Origin: Melitaea cinxia
Taxonomy: Eukaryota > Arthropoda > Insecta > Lepidoptera > Nymphalidae
Assembly: GCF_905220565.1 (NCBI RefSeq)
Contig: NC_059394.1
Location: 3,479,501-3,543,500, forward strand
Direction: 5' to 3'
Length of the DNA: 64,000 bases
A program made the position numbers and the translations under genes. Below the pieces are notes generated by a model. That model was not told the origin of the DNA. It made no database searches and worked only from the letters and a program-made list of their open reading frames with translations. Below are positions 18,349 through 26,808 of this stretch, in pieces (within the stretch, counting starts at the first letter, position 1; every line of letters begins with the position of its first letter).

Positions 18349-20502
18349 ATGCTTCCTCTACGCGAGAGTAGAGGTGGAGTTGCCAAGGGCCCTTCTCAGG
18401 GCCAACCAAACGGCCCTTCTCAGGGCCAATCCAACGGCCCTTCTCAGGGCCAATCCAACGGCCCTTTTCAGGGCCAACCCAAAGGCCCTTCTCAGGGCCA
18501 ACCCAAAGGCCCTTCTCAGGGCCAACCCAAAGGCCCTTCTCAGGGCCAAGCAGAAGGCGGTATCGAAGTTCTGGAAGATATTTCCATCACCTCGTTGTCT
18601 GAGTCGGAGCTGGGGCGAAAGCGCCTTTACTCAGGGGGTTCTGAAAACTCTGGCACGGAGACAGGGACGGGAGCGACCGCGGGGAGTAGAACCCGTCCAG
18701 TGGCCAAAAGGGGCAAGGCACCCACACTCAGGGGCGCCAGAGCAGCTCTGAGAGAGCGCGTGGAGAGAGACCGGGAGGAAGAGTTTGAGGCGGCACTCGA
18801 CAAGAGAGTATTTAGGAAGGAGCAGGGTGTGGGGGGTCATATGGAGGAGACCCCCATCGAGATAGACAATATCGAGGAACGGGGGGCCGAGGAGCTCAGG
18901 GTGGCCACTGAGGCCAACCTTAACTTAATCCTCGGCTTGACTGGGAAGTCAGTCAACCTCAAGGGTGGTTACGCTGCCAAAATCAGAAGGGCCGCCGGTT
19001 CCATTAGGGAGATGCTGGAGTCCCTAGTGGTCCGCACCGAGACGGACGAAGTCCGAAGGCTGAGGGCGGACAATTGTCGCATCGCGCGGGAGCTGGAGTT
19101 GTGCCGTGAGGAGATACGCGCTTACAAACGGGAGTTCGAGGATAGCCGCAAAAAGGTGGCTGAATCCACGAGCAGAAAGGAGTCTGCCGACCTAATGCAG
19201 GATATAGCGATTATGGTCGGCAACATTGTGGACGACCGCATGGCGGCTCTTCAGCTCCCTGCTGCCCCTCCTTGCGGCACCCCAATGGCTAGGGACAGCA
19301 GACCACTGGCGCGAGCTACAAGGGCCACCAGTGCGAGCAAGAACCGAATGACGGCGGCCTCTAGCGCTAGCGTGGGTGCCCAATTAGACTCGGAGGAGCC
19401 CTCCACCCTTCCCCTAGCATCGAGCAAGGGAAAGGGGAAGGGAAAAGGCAAAGGAAAGGGAAAGGTTAAGGAGGTGGAGTGGACTGCGTTCGGTCCCTCC
19501 ACCTCAAAGCAAGCGGCCACTCAACGGAAGGAGGGAGAGGTGGCTATACCCCATGAGGAGCCGAGGGCAAGCTGGACAGAAGTCGTCCGCCGGAAATCGG
19601 CGGCGAACAAACGGACAGCTTCAGCGCCGCCGGCGAAGAACCCGGTGACAAAAAAAACGGCAGCCTCAACGCCGCCGGCCAAGAAGGAGACCCCGAAGCC
19701 TAGGCTGGCGCTCCCTCGCTCTGCGGCCGTAATTATTAAGTTACGGCCGGAGGCAGTAGCCAGGGGGGCCACGTACGGGTCGACATTGCTTAAGGCCGAG
19801 AGCAATATCGACCTCAACGAGCTGGGAATAGGCCCGCTTCGAATTCGCCAGTCGGCGACCGGGGCGCGACTTATCGAGGTGACCGGCTCCACGTGTGGGG
19901 AGAAGGCCGATGCCCTCGCCGCTCGTCTAAAGGAGGCCTTGGCTGAGGAGGTGGAGGTGCTCCGGCCTGAGAAGTGGGCAGAGATGCGAATCTCAGGCCT
20001 GAGCGACGCGGTCACAGCGGAGCGCTTGGCTACTGCGGTGGCGAAGGAGGGGGGCTGTTCTCCGGGACAAGTCCACGTGAGAAACATTCGCGTGGGGCAA
20101 ATGGGCTCGGGAACAGCCCACATTGAAGTTCCAGCAGCAGCAGGGAAAAAATTGCTGCAAGCCGGGAAAATAGCGGTGGGGTGGAGCAGGGGGGTCGTCC
20201 ACCTCCTGCAGGCGCGTCCCAGGCACTGCTTCCGTTGTTTGGGACTAGGGCACGTCGGTGCCACGTGCCCAGCAGGCACTGACCGCAGCACACTGTGCTA
20301 TCGCTGCGGACAGGCTGGCCACAAAGCCGCCGGGTGCTCGGCCGCCGCTCGTTGCGCGGTGTGCGCGGACGCTGGCAGGCCGGCGGGCCACGTGATGGGG
20401 GGCATGGCGTGCAAACCCCCATTAACTCGCGGGAAGTTCCCCTGGCAGACATCCCAAGGGGGGAACCAAGTGGTGACAGCAGACGCTGAGATGGCCGAAT
20501 AA
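18349..20502 (+). CDS. LINE ORF1 protein (gag-like, CCHC zinc knuckles)
   Basis: A 717-residue nucleic-acid-binding protein expected to package the element's RNA. The start is the first ATG after an in-frame TAA at 18343-18345, with A at -3. In order: seven 8-residue repeats of the type GPSQGQPK (about residues 14-69); acidic/Ser-rich and Arg-rich linkers; a Leu/Glu/Arg-rich segment with coiled-coil character (about 225-275); a Lys-Gly run (from 360); an Ala/Lys/Pro-rich basic stretch; a globular region (about 460-610); and three zinc knuckles near the C-terminus. The knuckles are C627-C630-H635-C640, C650-C653-H658-C663 and a looser C669-C672-H681-C688. Its stop TAA shares its last A with the ATG of ORF2. 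The long antisense frames here are shadows of GC-rich coding. Confidence 0.92.
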   Translation: MLPLRESRGGVAKGPSQGQPNGPSQGQSNGPSQGQSNGPFQGQPKGPSQGQPKGPSQGQPKGPSQGQAEGGIEVLEDISITSLSESELGRKRLYSGGSENSGTETGTGATAGSRTRPVAKRGKAPTLRGARAALRERVERDREEEFEAALDKRVFRKEQGVGGHMEETPIEIDNIEERGAEELRVATEANLNLILGLTGKSVNLKGGYAAKIRRAAGSIREMLESLVVRTETDEVRRLRADNCRIARELELCREEIRAYKREFEDSRKKVAESTSRKESADLMQDIAIMVGNIVDDRMAALQLPAAPPCGTPMARDSRPLARATRATSASKNRMTAASSASVGAQLDSEEPSTLPLASSKGKGKGKGKGKGKVKEVEWTAFGPSTSKQAATQRKEGEVAIPHEEPRASWTEVVRRKSAANKRTASAPPAKNPVTKKTAASTPPAKKETPKPRLALPRSAAVIIKLRPEAVARGATYGSTLLKAESNIDLNELGIGPLRIRQSATGARLIEVTGSTCGEKADALAARLKEALAEEVEVLRPEKWAEMRISGLSDAVTAERLATAVAKEGGCSPGQVHVRNIRVGQMGSGTAHIEVPAAAGKKLLQAGKIAVGWSRGVVHLLQARPRHCFRCLGLGHVGATCPAGTDRSTLCYRCGQAGHKAAGCSAAARCAVCADAGRPAGHVMGGMACKPPLTRGKFPWQTSQGGNQVVTADAEMAE
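18388..18555 (+). repeat. Seven 24-bp in-frame repeats, each an RNA hairpin
   Basis: Seven contiguous 24-bp units encode G-P-S/F-Q-G-Q-x-x. Each contains GGCCCTTCTCAGGGCC (loop TTTC in unit 4), a perfect 6-bp inverted repeat with a 4-nt loop. Units 1-6 end in CCAACC/CCAATC plus AAAC, CAAC or AAAG variants; unit 7 ends GCAGAA. The array is open in several frames on both strands, which explains spurious ORFs. Confidence 0.95.
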
Positions 20503-20504
20503 TG
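20500..20504 (+). promoter_or_regulatory. TAATG stop-start junction of ORF1/ORF2
   Basis: TAA of ORF1 (20500-20502) overlaps ATG of ORF2 (20502-20504) by one base. UAAUG-dependent termination-reinitiation is established for the R1-clade element SART1 of Bombyx; the same arrangement here implies coupled translation of ORF2. Confidence 0.85.
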
Positions 20505-23500
20505 TCCGGGCATCTCAACGTCCTCCAGGCGAACGTCAACCACTGCGCTGGAGCCCAGGACCTTTTCTTGCAGTCCATGGCGGAGTGGTGTGTTGACGTC
20601 GCGATCGTCGCCGAACCATATGCCGTGCCTTCTTACCCACACTGGGCGGGAGACACCGAGGGCTTGGTGGCGATCGTGGTGAGGCCTGGAGCTGGACCCC
20701 CCCTTGTCATCAAGGCGAGGGGACATGGGTATGTGGCTGCGGTTCGGGGGGAGGTGGCTTTCGTCGGAGTCTACTTCTCCCCGAATCGTGACCTGGCGGC
20801 CCTGGAACGGTTTCTCGATGTTCTGGGGCCGCTGGTGGGGCAGCTAGCTCCCCTTCAGGTTTTCGTAGCCGGCGACCTCAATGCCAAGTCCACGGCTTGG
20901 GGAAATCCGGTTACGAACCCAAAAGGGAGGGAGGTAGAGGAGTGGGCGCTTGCTGCCGGACTATCCCTGCTCAATGTGGGGGCAGTCCAGACGTGCGTGC
21001 GTTGGTCGGGAGGTTCCGTGGTAGACGTCACGTTTGCCACGCCAGCTATCGCACGCAGAGTGGAGGGGTGGAGGGTGGAAACGGAGGTGGAGACTCTCTC
21101 GGACCATCGATACATAAGGTTCGAGGTGTCTCCAGCTCCCGTCCGTCCGGCGTCATCGTCGTCGTCAACGTTGTTCAGGGGGTGTAGCCAGTTTCCACGT
21201 TGGGCACTCTCCAAGCTCAACCGGGAACTGGCAGAGGAGGCCGCAATCGTCGGCCGCTGGAGTCTCCCGCCATTGCTGGAGTTTGGGGTGGATGAGGCGG
21301 CTAACCGGCTCTGTGACACATTTACCGCTGTCTGCAGAGCGGCCATGCCGCGCGCGAAGCGTCTACCCCAACGGCGGGCGCTCTACTGGTGGTCGGCTGA
21401 GATAGCCGGTCTCCGGGCCGCCTGCAACGGGGCCAGGAGGCAATATACTCGGAGCAGGCGGAGACGCCCCCAGGACGTGGACAGGGACGACAGGCTGCGC
21501 AGGATCTACGTGGAGAAAAGGAAGATCCTGCAGCAGGCCATATGCCGAGCCAAGGAGGAGGCCTGGCTGGAGTTAGTTGGGGGTCTAGAGAGAGACCCCT
21601 GGGGCCGACCGTATAATTGGGCGCGGAACAAGCTCCGCGCCCAGTCGGCCCCCATCAGCGAAACGCTCCAGCCGGAGCAACTGGGAAGGATCGTCGGGGA
21701 ACTCTTTCCCGACGAACCCGAGGGTTTCATGCCCCCCAGGATGGCTCGGCAGACGCCGGACGAGGAGGAGAGTGTTCCGCCACCCGTCACAGAGGCTGAA
21801 ATGGAGGCAGCTCTGTCCCACCTTCAGAGTAAGAAGAGGGCGCCGGGTCCAGACGGGGTGCACGGGAGAGTACTTGGGATCGCTCTCGGGCACCTCGGCG
21901 ATAGCCTCCGGGAACTGTTTGACCGCTGCCTGCGATCTGGCCAGTTCCCGGGGGCCTGGAAGGAGGGTCGGCTTTGCCTACTTCCTAAGGCAGGGCGGAC
22001 CCCGGACTCGGCTTCGTCGGTGCGACCGGTGGTGTTGCTGAACGAAGCTGGGAAACTCTTGGAGAGAATAGTGGCTTCCCGGCTCGTTCAGCACCTGGAG
22101 GAGGGCTCGGGACCCGGACTCTCGGAATCCCAATTCGGGTTTCGAGCGCGCCGGTCGACCATCGACGCCCTCAAACGCCTACGGGCGGTGACGGGTGAAG
22201 CGGAACACAAGAGGGAGGTGGTGCTCGCGGTGTCGTTGGACATCGCGAACGCCTTCAACAGCCTCCCGCATGCAGTGATTCGGGAGGCACTCAAATTCTT
22301 CGGAGTACCCCCGTATCTAGGGAGGCTGCTGGAGGCGTACCTCTCCGATCGCAAAGTAGGCCTCGAAAATCGGTCGGGGTCCGTGGAGTGGCGGCGGGTC
22401 GGCTGCGGTGTCCCACAGGGATCGGTGCTGGGCCCGATCCTGTGGGACATCGGATACGACTGGGTCCTGCGAGGCCGTCTCCTCCCCGGGATGGGTGTCA
22501 TTTGCTACGCGGATGACACTCTCGTTTACTCCCGGGGACGAGACTATAAGGAGGCGGCGCGGCTGGCTGAGGTCGGACTCGACCTCGTGATCAGCCGCAT
22601 AAAGAGTTTGGGGCTTCGTGTCAGAATTGAAAAGACCGAAGCCCTCCTCTTTCGCGGGACCGGACGCAAGGGATCCCCACCGGGGGCTACCCTGCAGATC
22701 GGAGAGGGGAGGGTCAGGATGAGCTCCCAAATGAAATATTTGGGGCTCATCCTTGACGGAGGGTGGACCTTCGGTCCACACTTCGCTATGGTGGGACCGA
22801 AGGTCGTGAAGGTGGCGAGTGCACTGGGCAGACTCCTCCCGAACCTCGGAGGACCCAGCGCCGCCTGCAGGCAGCTATATTCCGGAGTCTGCCGGAGTAT
22901 GGCGACGTACGGTGCCCCGGTTTGGGCGGATCGCCTCACTGCGAAGAATAAGGCCGCACTGCGGTCGGCGCAGAAGATCATCGCAGTGAGGGTGATTCGG
23001 GGGTATCGTACGGTATCGTGGGCTGCAGCTACTGCTCTAGCTGGCGACCCCCCGTGGGAGCTCGTGGCGGAGGTCCTTGCCGAGACCTACTCATACGTCT
23101 CGGGTAGGAGGGCTCTCGGTGAGAACCTCACGTTGGACGGGATCCTACGGGTGCGCCGGATGGGGCAAGAAGCATTAATGCGGAGGTGGGGGGAGGACCT
23201 GGTGGAGCAGCCGTATGGCACACGCGTAACGGCTGCCTTGCGCCCGGTCCTTGAGCGGTGGATGCGCCGTAAGCGCAAACCCCTCACCTTCCGTCTGACG
23301 CAGGTTCTCACCGGGCACGGCTGCTTTGGTGAATACTTGTGTCGGACGGCCCAAAGGGAGCCGACGACTGAATGTCACGTTTGTGGCGCGGCGGTGGACT
23401 CTGCCCAGCACACCCTCGAGGTGTGCCCGAGATGGGCGGCGCTACGTCGCGATCTGACGACAGTCCTCGGAGGGGACTTGTCACTGCCGAGCGTTATCAC

Positions 23501-23672
23501 CGCGATGCTCGGTGACGACGAATCCTGGAAGGCGATGGTCTCCTTCTGCGAGACAGTAATGTCCCAGAAGGAGAACGACGAGCGGATGAGAGAGGGGGCC
23601 GCCGACGAGGCCTCCGTCCGCAGGCGACGAACGGGGGTGCGTAGGAGGCGCTACTTAATGCGTCTCCAGTAA
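20502..23672 (+). CDS. LINE ORF2 protein: APE endonuclease, reverse transcriptase
   Basis: 1056 residues, about the length of R1-clade ORF2. The N-terminal APE-like endonuclease (residues 1-210) keeps the catalytic set: N11 region, E38 (AEPY), D125/N127 (GDLNAKS) and S200-D201-H202. It would nick target DNA for target-primed reverse transcription. The RT domain (about 430-740) has LPKAGR, RPVVLLNEAGK, QFGFRARRST, D580 in LDIANAFN, CGVPQGSVLGPIL and Y669-A-D-D672. A thumb-like helical region follows. Near the C-terminus is a C958-C961-H970-C975 knuckle, then a basic tail. There is no RNase H domain. All catalytic residues expected are present and the frame is uninterrupted, so the protein looks functional. 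Translation probably depends on the TAATG overlap with ORF1. Confidence 0.95.
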   Translation: MSGHLNVLQANVNHCAGAQDLFLQSMAEWCVDVAIVAEPYAVPSYPHWAGDTEGLVAIVVRPGAGPPLVIKARGHGYVAAVRGEVAFVGVYFSPNRDLAALERFLDVLGPLVGQLAPLQVFVAGDLNAKSTAWGNPVTNPKGREVEEWALAAGLSLLNVGAVQTCVRWSGGSVVDVTFATPAIARRVEGWRVETEVETLSDHRYIRFEVSPAPVRPASSSSSTLFRGCSQFPRWALSKLNRELAEEAAIVGRWSLPPLLEFGVDEAANRLCDTFTAVCRAAMPRAKRLPQRRALYWWSAEIAGLRAACNGARRQYTRSRRRRPQDVDRDDRLRRIYVEKRKILQQAICRAKEEAWLELVGGLERDPWGRPYNWARNKLRAQSAPISETLQPEQLGRIVGELFPDEPEGFMPPRMARQTPDEEESVPPPVTEAEMEAALSHLQSKKRAPGPDGVHGRVLGIALGHLGDSLRELFDRCLRSGQFPGAWKEGRLCLLPKAGRTPDSASSVRPVVLLNEAGKLLERIVASRLVQHLEEGSGPGLSESQFGFRARRSTIDALKRLRAVTGEAEHKREVVLAVSLDIANAFNSLPHAVIREALKFFGVPPYLGRLLEAYLSDRKVGLENRSGSVEWRRVGCGVPQGSVLGPILWDIGYDWVLRGRLLPGMGVICYADDTLVYSRGRDYKEAARLAEVGLDLVISRIKSLGLRVRIEKTEALLFRGTGRKGSPPGATLQIGEGRVRMSSQMKYLGLILDGGWTFGPHFAMVGPKVVKVASALGRLLPNLGGPSAACRQLYSGVCRSMATYGAPVWADRLTAKNKAALRSAQKIIAVRVIRGYRTVSWAAATALAGDPPWELVAEVLAETYSYVSGRRALGENLTLDGILRVRRMGQEALMRRWGEDLVEQPYGTRVTAALRPVLERWMRRKRKPLTFRLTQVLTGHGCFGEYLCRTAQREPTTECHVCGAAVDSAQHTLEVCPRWAALRRDLTTVLGGDLSLPSVITAMLGDDESWKAMVSFCETVMSQKENDERMREGAADEASVRRRRTGVRRRRYLMRLQ

Positions 23673-24002
23673 CGCCCCTGTGCCCTTGTCGGGCCGGGAT
23701 GGGAACCCGGTCCTGCTAGACATGGCGTCGTCGGGATTGTTCAGAGGTGAGCCGGACAGTCCCATGGAGGAGAAGTCTGGTCTTTTCGCCGAGGCCAGCC
23801 TGTCGCTGGAGGGATCCTGTTGCCTGCAGTTCCGGGACCCTCCAATTAAAGCGGCTGAAGGCTCCCGCAGGGGTTTTGGTCGGTAGTGCACCCCCAAGTG
23901 CTAAGCCGACATACGGTCTAGGAATGCCTACCCGGGCATCCTGGATATCACCCGTAAATGGGTTACCCTGCGATATCAAAAAAAAAAAAAAAAAAAAAAA
24001 AA
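23673..24002 (+). other. LINE 3' UTR and poly(A) tail
   Basis: About 305 bp of GC-rich UTR ending 'GGTTACCCTGCGATATC' directly followed by an A run of 25-26. No AATAAA is seen; read-through or downstream signals may be used. ORFs of up to 120 codons here have no recognisable features. Confidence 0.85.
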
Positions 24003-24013
24003 AACTTAACGTT

Positions 24014-24914
24014 AAAATATTACAAGGTAAAATGGCTTGTTCCTTTAATTATTATTTAATAACAGAAGTTATTTTATTAATCTTTGTAAATTTGATTCGG
24101 TTTGATTAGTCCAGCTTTGTTGTATATATTCAAACCAAAAACGGGACAAATCCTTACACAAGTTCCATATTTGAAAGCTTATATTAGGAAACATATAACG
24201 CCGTAGGTAGTTTTCAGTTATAATATAAAACATTAGAACATCGTATAGCAAAACTAGCTGTTAAGTATAAACAGTTCATTTTAATAGTTTGATACAAATT
24301 CTACAAATAAAAAAATAATAATAATAAAAACTACAAATTTCATCTGATATTACGTAATTAACTTACGAGATTTGTATATTAAATTATATAAAGAGTAATG
24401 GTACATATCAGCAGCTTAGAAAAAATAAGGCAGTAGGTACCGTATAAATATCGAAGTATAATAAAAATTGAGTTCAAATTTAATTTTTTCGAACGAATTT
24501 TTATAATTTGAACTATTTTTAAGTTAAAAATTAAATATTTAAATGCATTTGAGTTTTATTAATTATAATTAATATTGTTATTTAGTTTATTGTTTTATTT
24601 TAGTTTTCGTATTATTGGATATTTTTAAATAGTCTTGTAGATAATGCAAAGCATAGTAAGGGTAAATCTATTACGGGGTATACTTGCAACACCATCACAT
24701 CAGACATCCTTTCATGTTATGTATAGTAGTGTTTATTTATAAAATCGATGTAAATATAAAGGGTACTGAGAACAGATCGGGTCAGTGAGCTTTAGGGGCA
24801 CATTGTTCTCGTCTTAACATCTGATGAAACTTATTTCATATAGTAGGTGAAATAAACATTAATTTAAAAAAAAACACCATTTGTTTTATTGAGAGTCGAG
24901 ATAACTTTTTTTTG
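24014..24914. other. No gene seen; AT-rich DNA
   Basis: No feature recognised between the LINE and the SINE-C copy. Confidence 0.55.
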
Positions 24915-25230
24915 TATAACTAGGTCAGCAAAAAAGCGTACGGCATACCTGATGGCAAGCGATTACCGTAGCTTATAGACACCTGCAATACCAGAAAAAT
25001 CGCAAACGCGTTGCCGACCCTACCACGATCCTCCCCCCCAAGCAGCTCTGGTCACCTTGCTCACCACCAGAAACACAACACTGTTTGAAAGCGGTACTAT
25101 GTAGCTGTGATCTTCTGTAAGGTCGAGGTATCGCTAGTCGGACTGCTTCAGATTTTGAACAGGATATTTCCTGCTGTGCCCCATCTCAGTTAAAACTCAA
25201 GACTCAAGTAACACAGTGGAGAACACGTAG
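24915..25230 (-). mobile_element. SINE-C copy
   Basis: A dispersed retroposon read on the minus strand: '...CACAGCAGGAAATATCCTG', 'GTTGCGATTTTTCTGGTATT'-like block, 'GCAGGTGTCTATAAGCTACG', then '...TTTGCTGACCTAGTTATACA' and an A-rich end. Related copies lie at 29695, 31290, 37075, 44500 and 45838. No coding. Confidence 0.6.
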
Positions 25231-25561
25231 ATCACACTCGAAAGACCACGACTTGATACTCGGGTTAATAGAATTGAAATTTTAAATTAATTTAATGGTC
25301 TGTGGTGGAAAAAACATATGAGATTTTTTTACGTTGCAAAAAAATGAGACATATGAGGTTGGTTACATGGAGGACATAGAGGTTGGTTTTTGTTTGTTGT
25401 TGATAACTCCTCCTTTCTTGTTATCTTATTTATCGCAAAACGTCACTCCATACAGACCTGTAACAAAAAGAAAAAAAAGTTATGTAAAGTCAAATACAGC
25501 AAATACTTTCTCAATATCACTTAACTATAACGATTGAATCACATTACTAAACCACCAAAAT

Positions 25562-25770
25562 AATTTAAATTTTAAGTTTGAACATTATTAAGGTTCTGTT
25601 GTCAAAGATACTTCTACAATAATAAATAAAAGAGCATATTATATGTGTGTGTGTGTGTCAAAACATGGTATTGTGTGGAAGGTTTTTTTTTATTGATTTA
25701 ACGTATTTTTAAGCATAAAAAAATTCGCATTATGTAATATGTGTCTATAATTGTGCGAAATTTCATACTC
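25562..25770. repeat. Repeat E, copy 1
   Basis: Shares 'TTTGAACATTATTAAGGTTC' followed by TGTTGTCAAAGA at the left and 'GCGAAATTTCATACTCCT' at the right with 31050-31272, same orientation, diverged in between. A (GT)n tract lies at 25647-25658. No coding or TIR; class unknown. Confidence 0.6.
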
Positions 25771-26711
25771 CTCCGCCGGTGAAATTTTCGTAAAAAGAAG
25801 TAAAAAGTTTTTGCTTCACGTATTAATAGGTATATAGAGAACGTAAAATACATATTTTGTTTCTGTTTGACGCTAAGTTAATTATTGATAATTGATTGAA
25901 GAGGTTGCATTGATGACCTAGGTTTGATGTATCTGTTCTTGCTGTGTAAGATATTAGATTAAACTTTAAAATGATTTAAAAAAGCAATAAAAACTGTGAA
26001 ACCTATTCAGATCAGTAATTTTTAACCCACATACATGAAAACTTATAATTATCATTTCTCTTTTTGTATAATTTAACTAAAATAGCAAACTGTTACTACA
26101 AAGGTAATTCGTTTACATTATTTATCCAGTAAAGCAAGTCTCAAGTCAATCCCAACTGTCGTCTGCAATCACCGCACTGTAGTGGTTACGGAACAAATAT
26201 CAAAGCAAACGATTACAGTTTCACGGCAAACTGTAGCTCACATTGTATCAACTTGAATCATAGAATACAATATAAAGACTACAGTATGACGGAGAAGAAT
26301 CGATTTCTTGTATATATCTGGTCTACAATATTAATCGGATTGATCTAAATGATGTTCTAGAAGCGTCATGTCGAACAAGCGTCCCACGGGCTGTATGCAA
26401 TCCACTGACAGTTTATCTGTAGTCGAAATAAATTTTTCAAAGAAATAAATTATATTATAAAAGAATTATCTGGCCGGAAAGCTTGTTAAAAAATAAATAA
26501 AAATAAACTGTTTTGAAAATACAAATCCTTGTTCATTCGTAGGAAGTTAATTCATTGTATCAGTTCAGTTAAAAAAGTAATGAAGGTAAAAAAATAAGAA
26601 AGGTTAGGTTACTTTCTTAGTAAGGAAAAATCAAGTTTTTTTTTTATATTTTATATATGGTGTAAATTAAGTTTTAAAAAAGACAAAACGTACAGAATTT
26701 CGAATTCGGAA
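25771..26711. other. No gene seen; AT-rich DNA
   Basis: No feature recognised. Confidence 0.55.
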
Positions 26712-26808
26712 CGCGCAGTGGAGCAGCGTGGTGGATTAAGCTGCAATCCTTCTCCTACACGGAGAAAGAGGCCTAGCTATGCCAAGCAGTGGGATATTAC
26801 AGGCTGAC
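26712..26808 (+). mobile_element. SINE-A 3' fragment
   Basis: Carries 'GTGGAGCAGCGTGGTGGATT', 'CTCCTACACGGAGAAAGAGG' and 'AGCAGTGGGATATTACAGGC', matching the 3' third of SINE-A. The tRNA head is absent. Confidence 0.65.

Larger units (their letters stand above)
18196..24002 (+). mobile_element. Full-length R1-clade non-LTR retrotransposon
   Basis: A GC-rich block of about 5.8 kb in AT-rich DNA. It is bounded by the perfect 11-bp repeat AACTTAACGTT (18185-18195, 24003-24013; the 3' copy partly overlaps the A tail). Order: 5' UTR of 153 bp starting GGGGGAGTCCCC, ORF1 (gag-like, three CCHC knuckles), ORF2 (APE-type endonuclease, RT, C-terminal zinc knuckle), 3' UTR and a 25-26-nt poly(A). ORFs join at TAATG. 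This architecture, with CCHC motifs in ORF1 and no RNase H, is that of the R1 clade (R1, TRAS, SART, Waldo-like). Neither 28S rDNA nor telomeric repeats flank it. Open ORFs and a perfect TSD point to a young, possibly active copy. Confidence 0.93.

Noticed and set aside
18194..18751. A 185-codon frame overlapping the start of LINE ORF1
   Set aside because: It starts at a non-ATG codon at the element boundary and is kept open mainly by the 24-bp repeat, which is open in several frames. It lacks motifs, and ORF1 in the other frame has clear domains.
19521..20291. A 256-codon antisense frame inside LINE ORF1, with further antisense frames in ORF2
   Set aside because: Mirror of GC-rich coding bias; no domain, no start context, and the sense ORFs are well supported.
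18196..24002. Bacterial or host gene origin for the GC-rich block
   Set aside because: TSD, poly(A), CCHC knuckles, APE endonuclease and RT motifs all identify a LINE.
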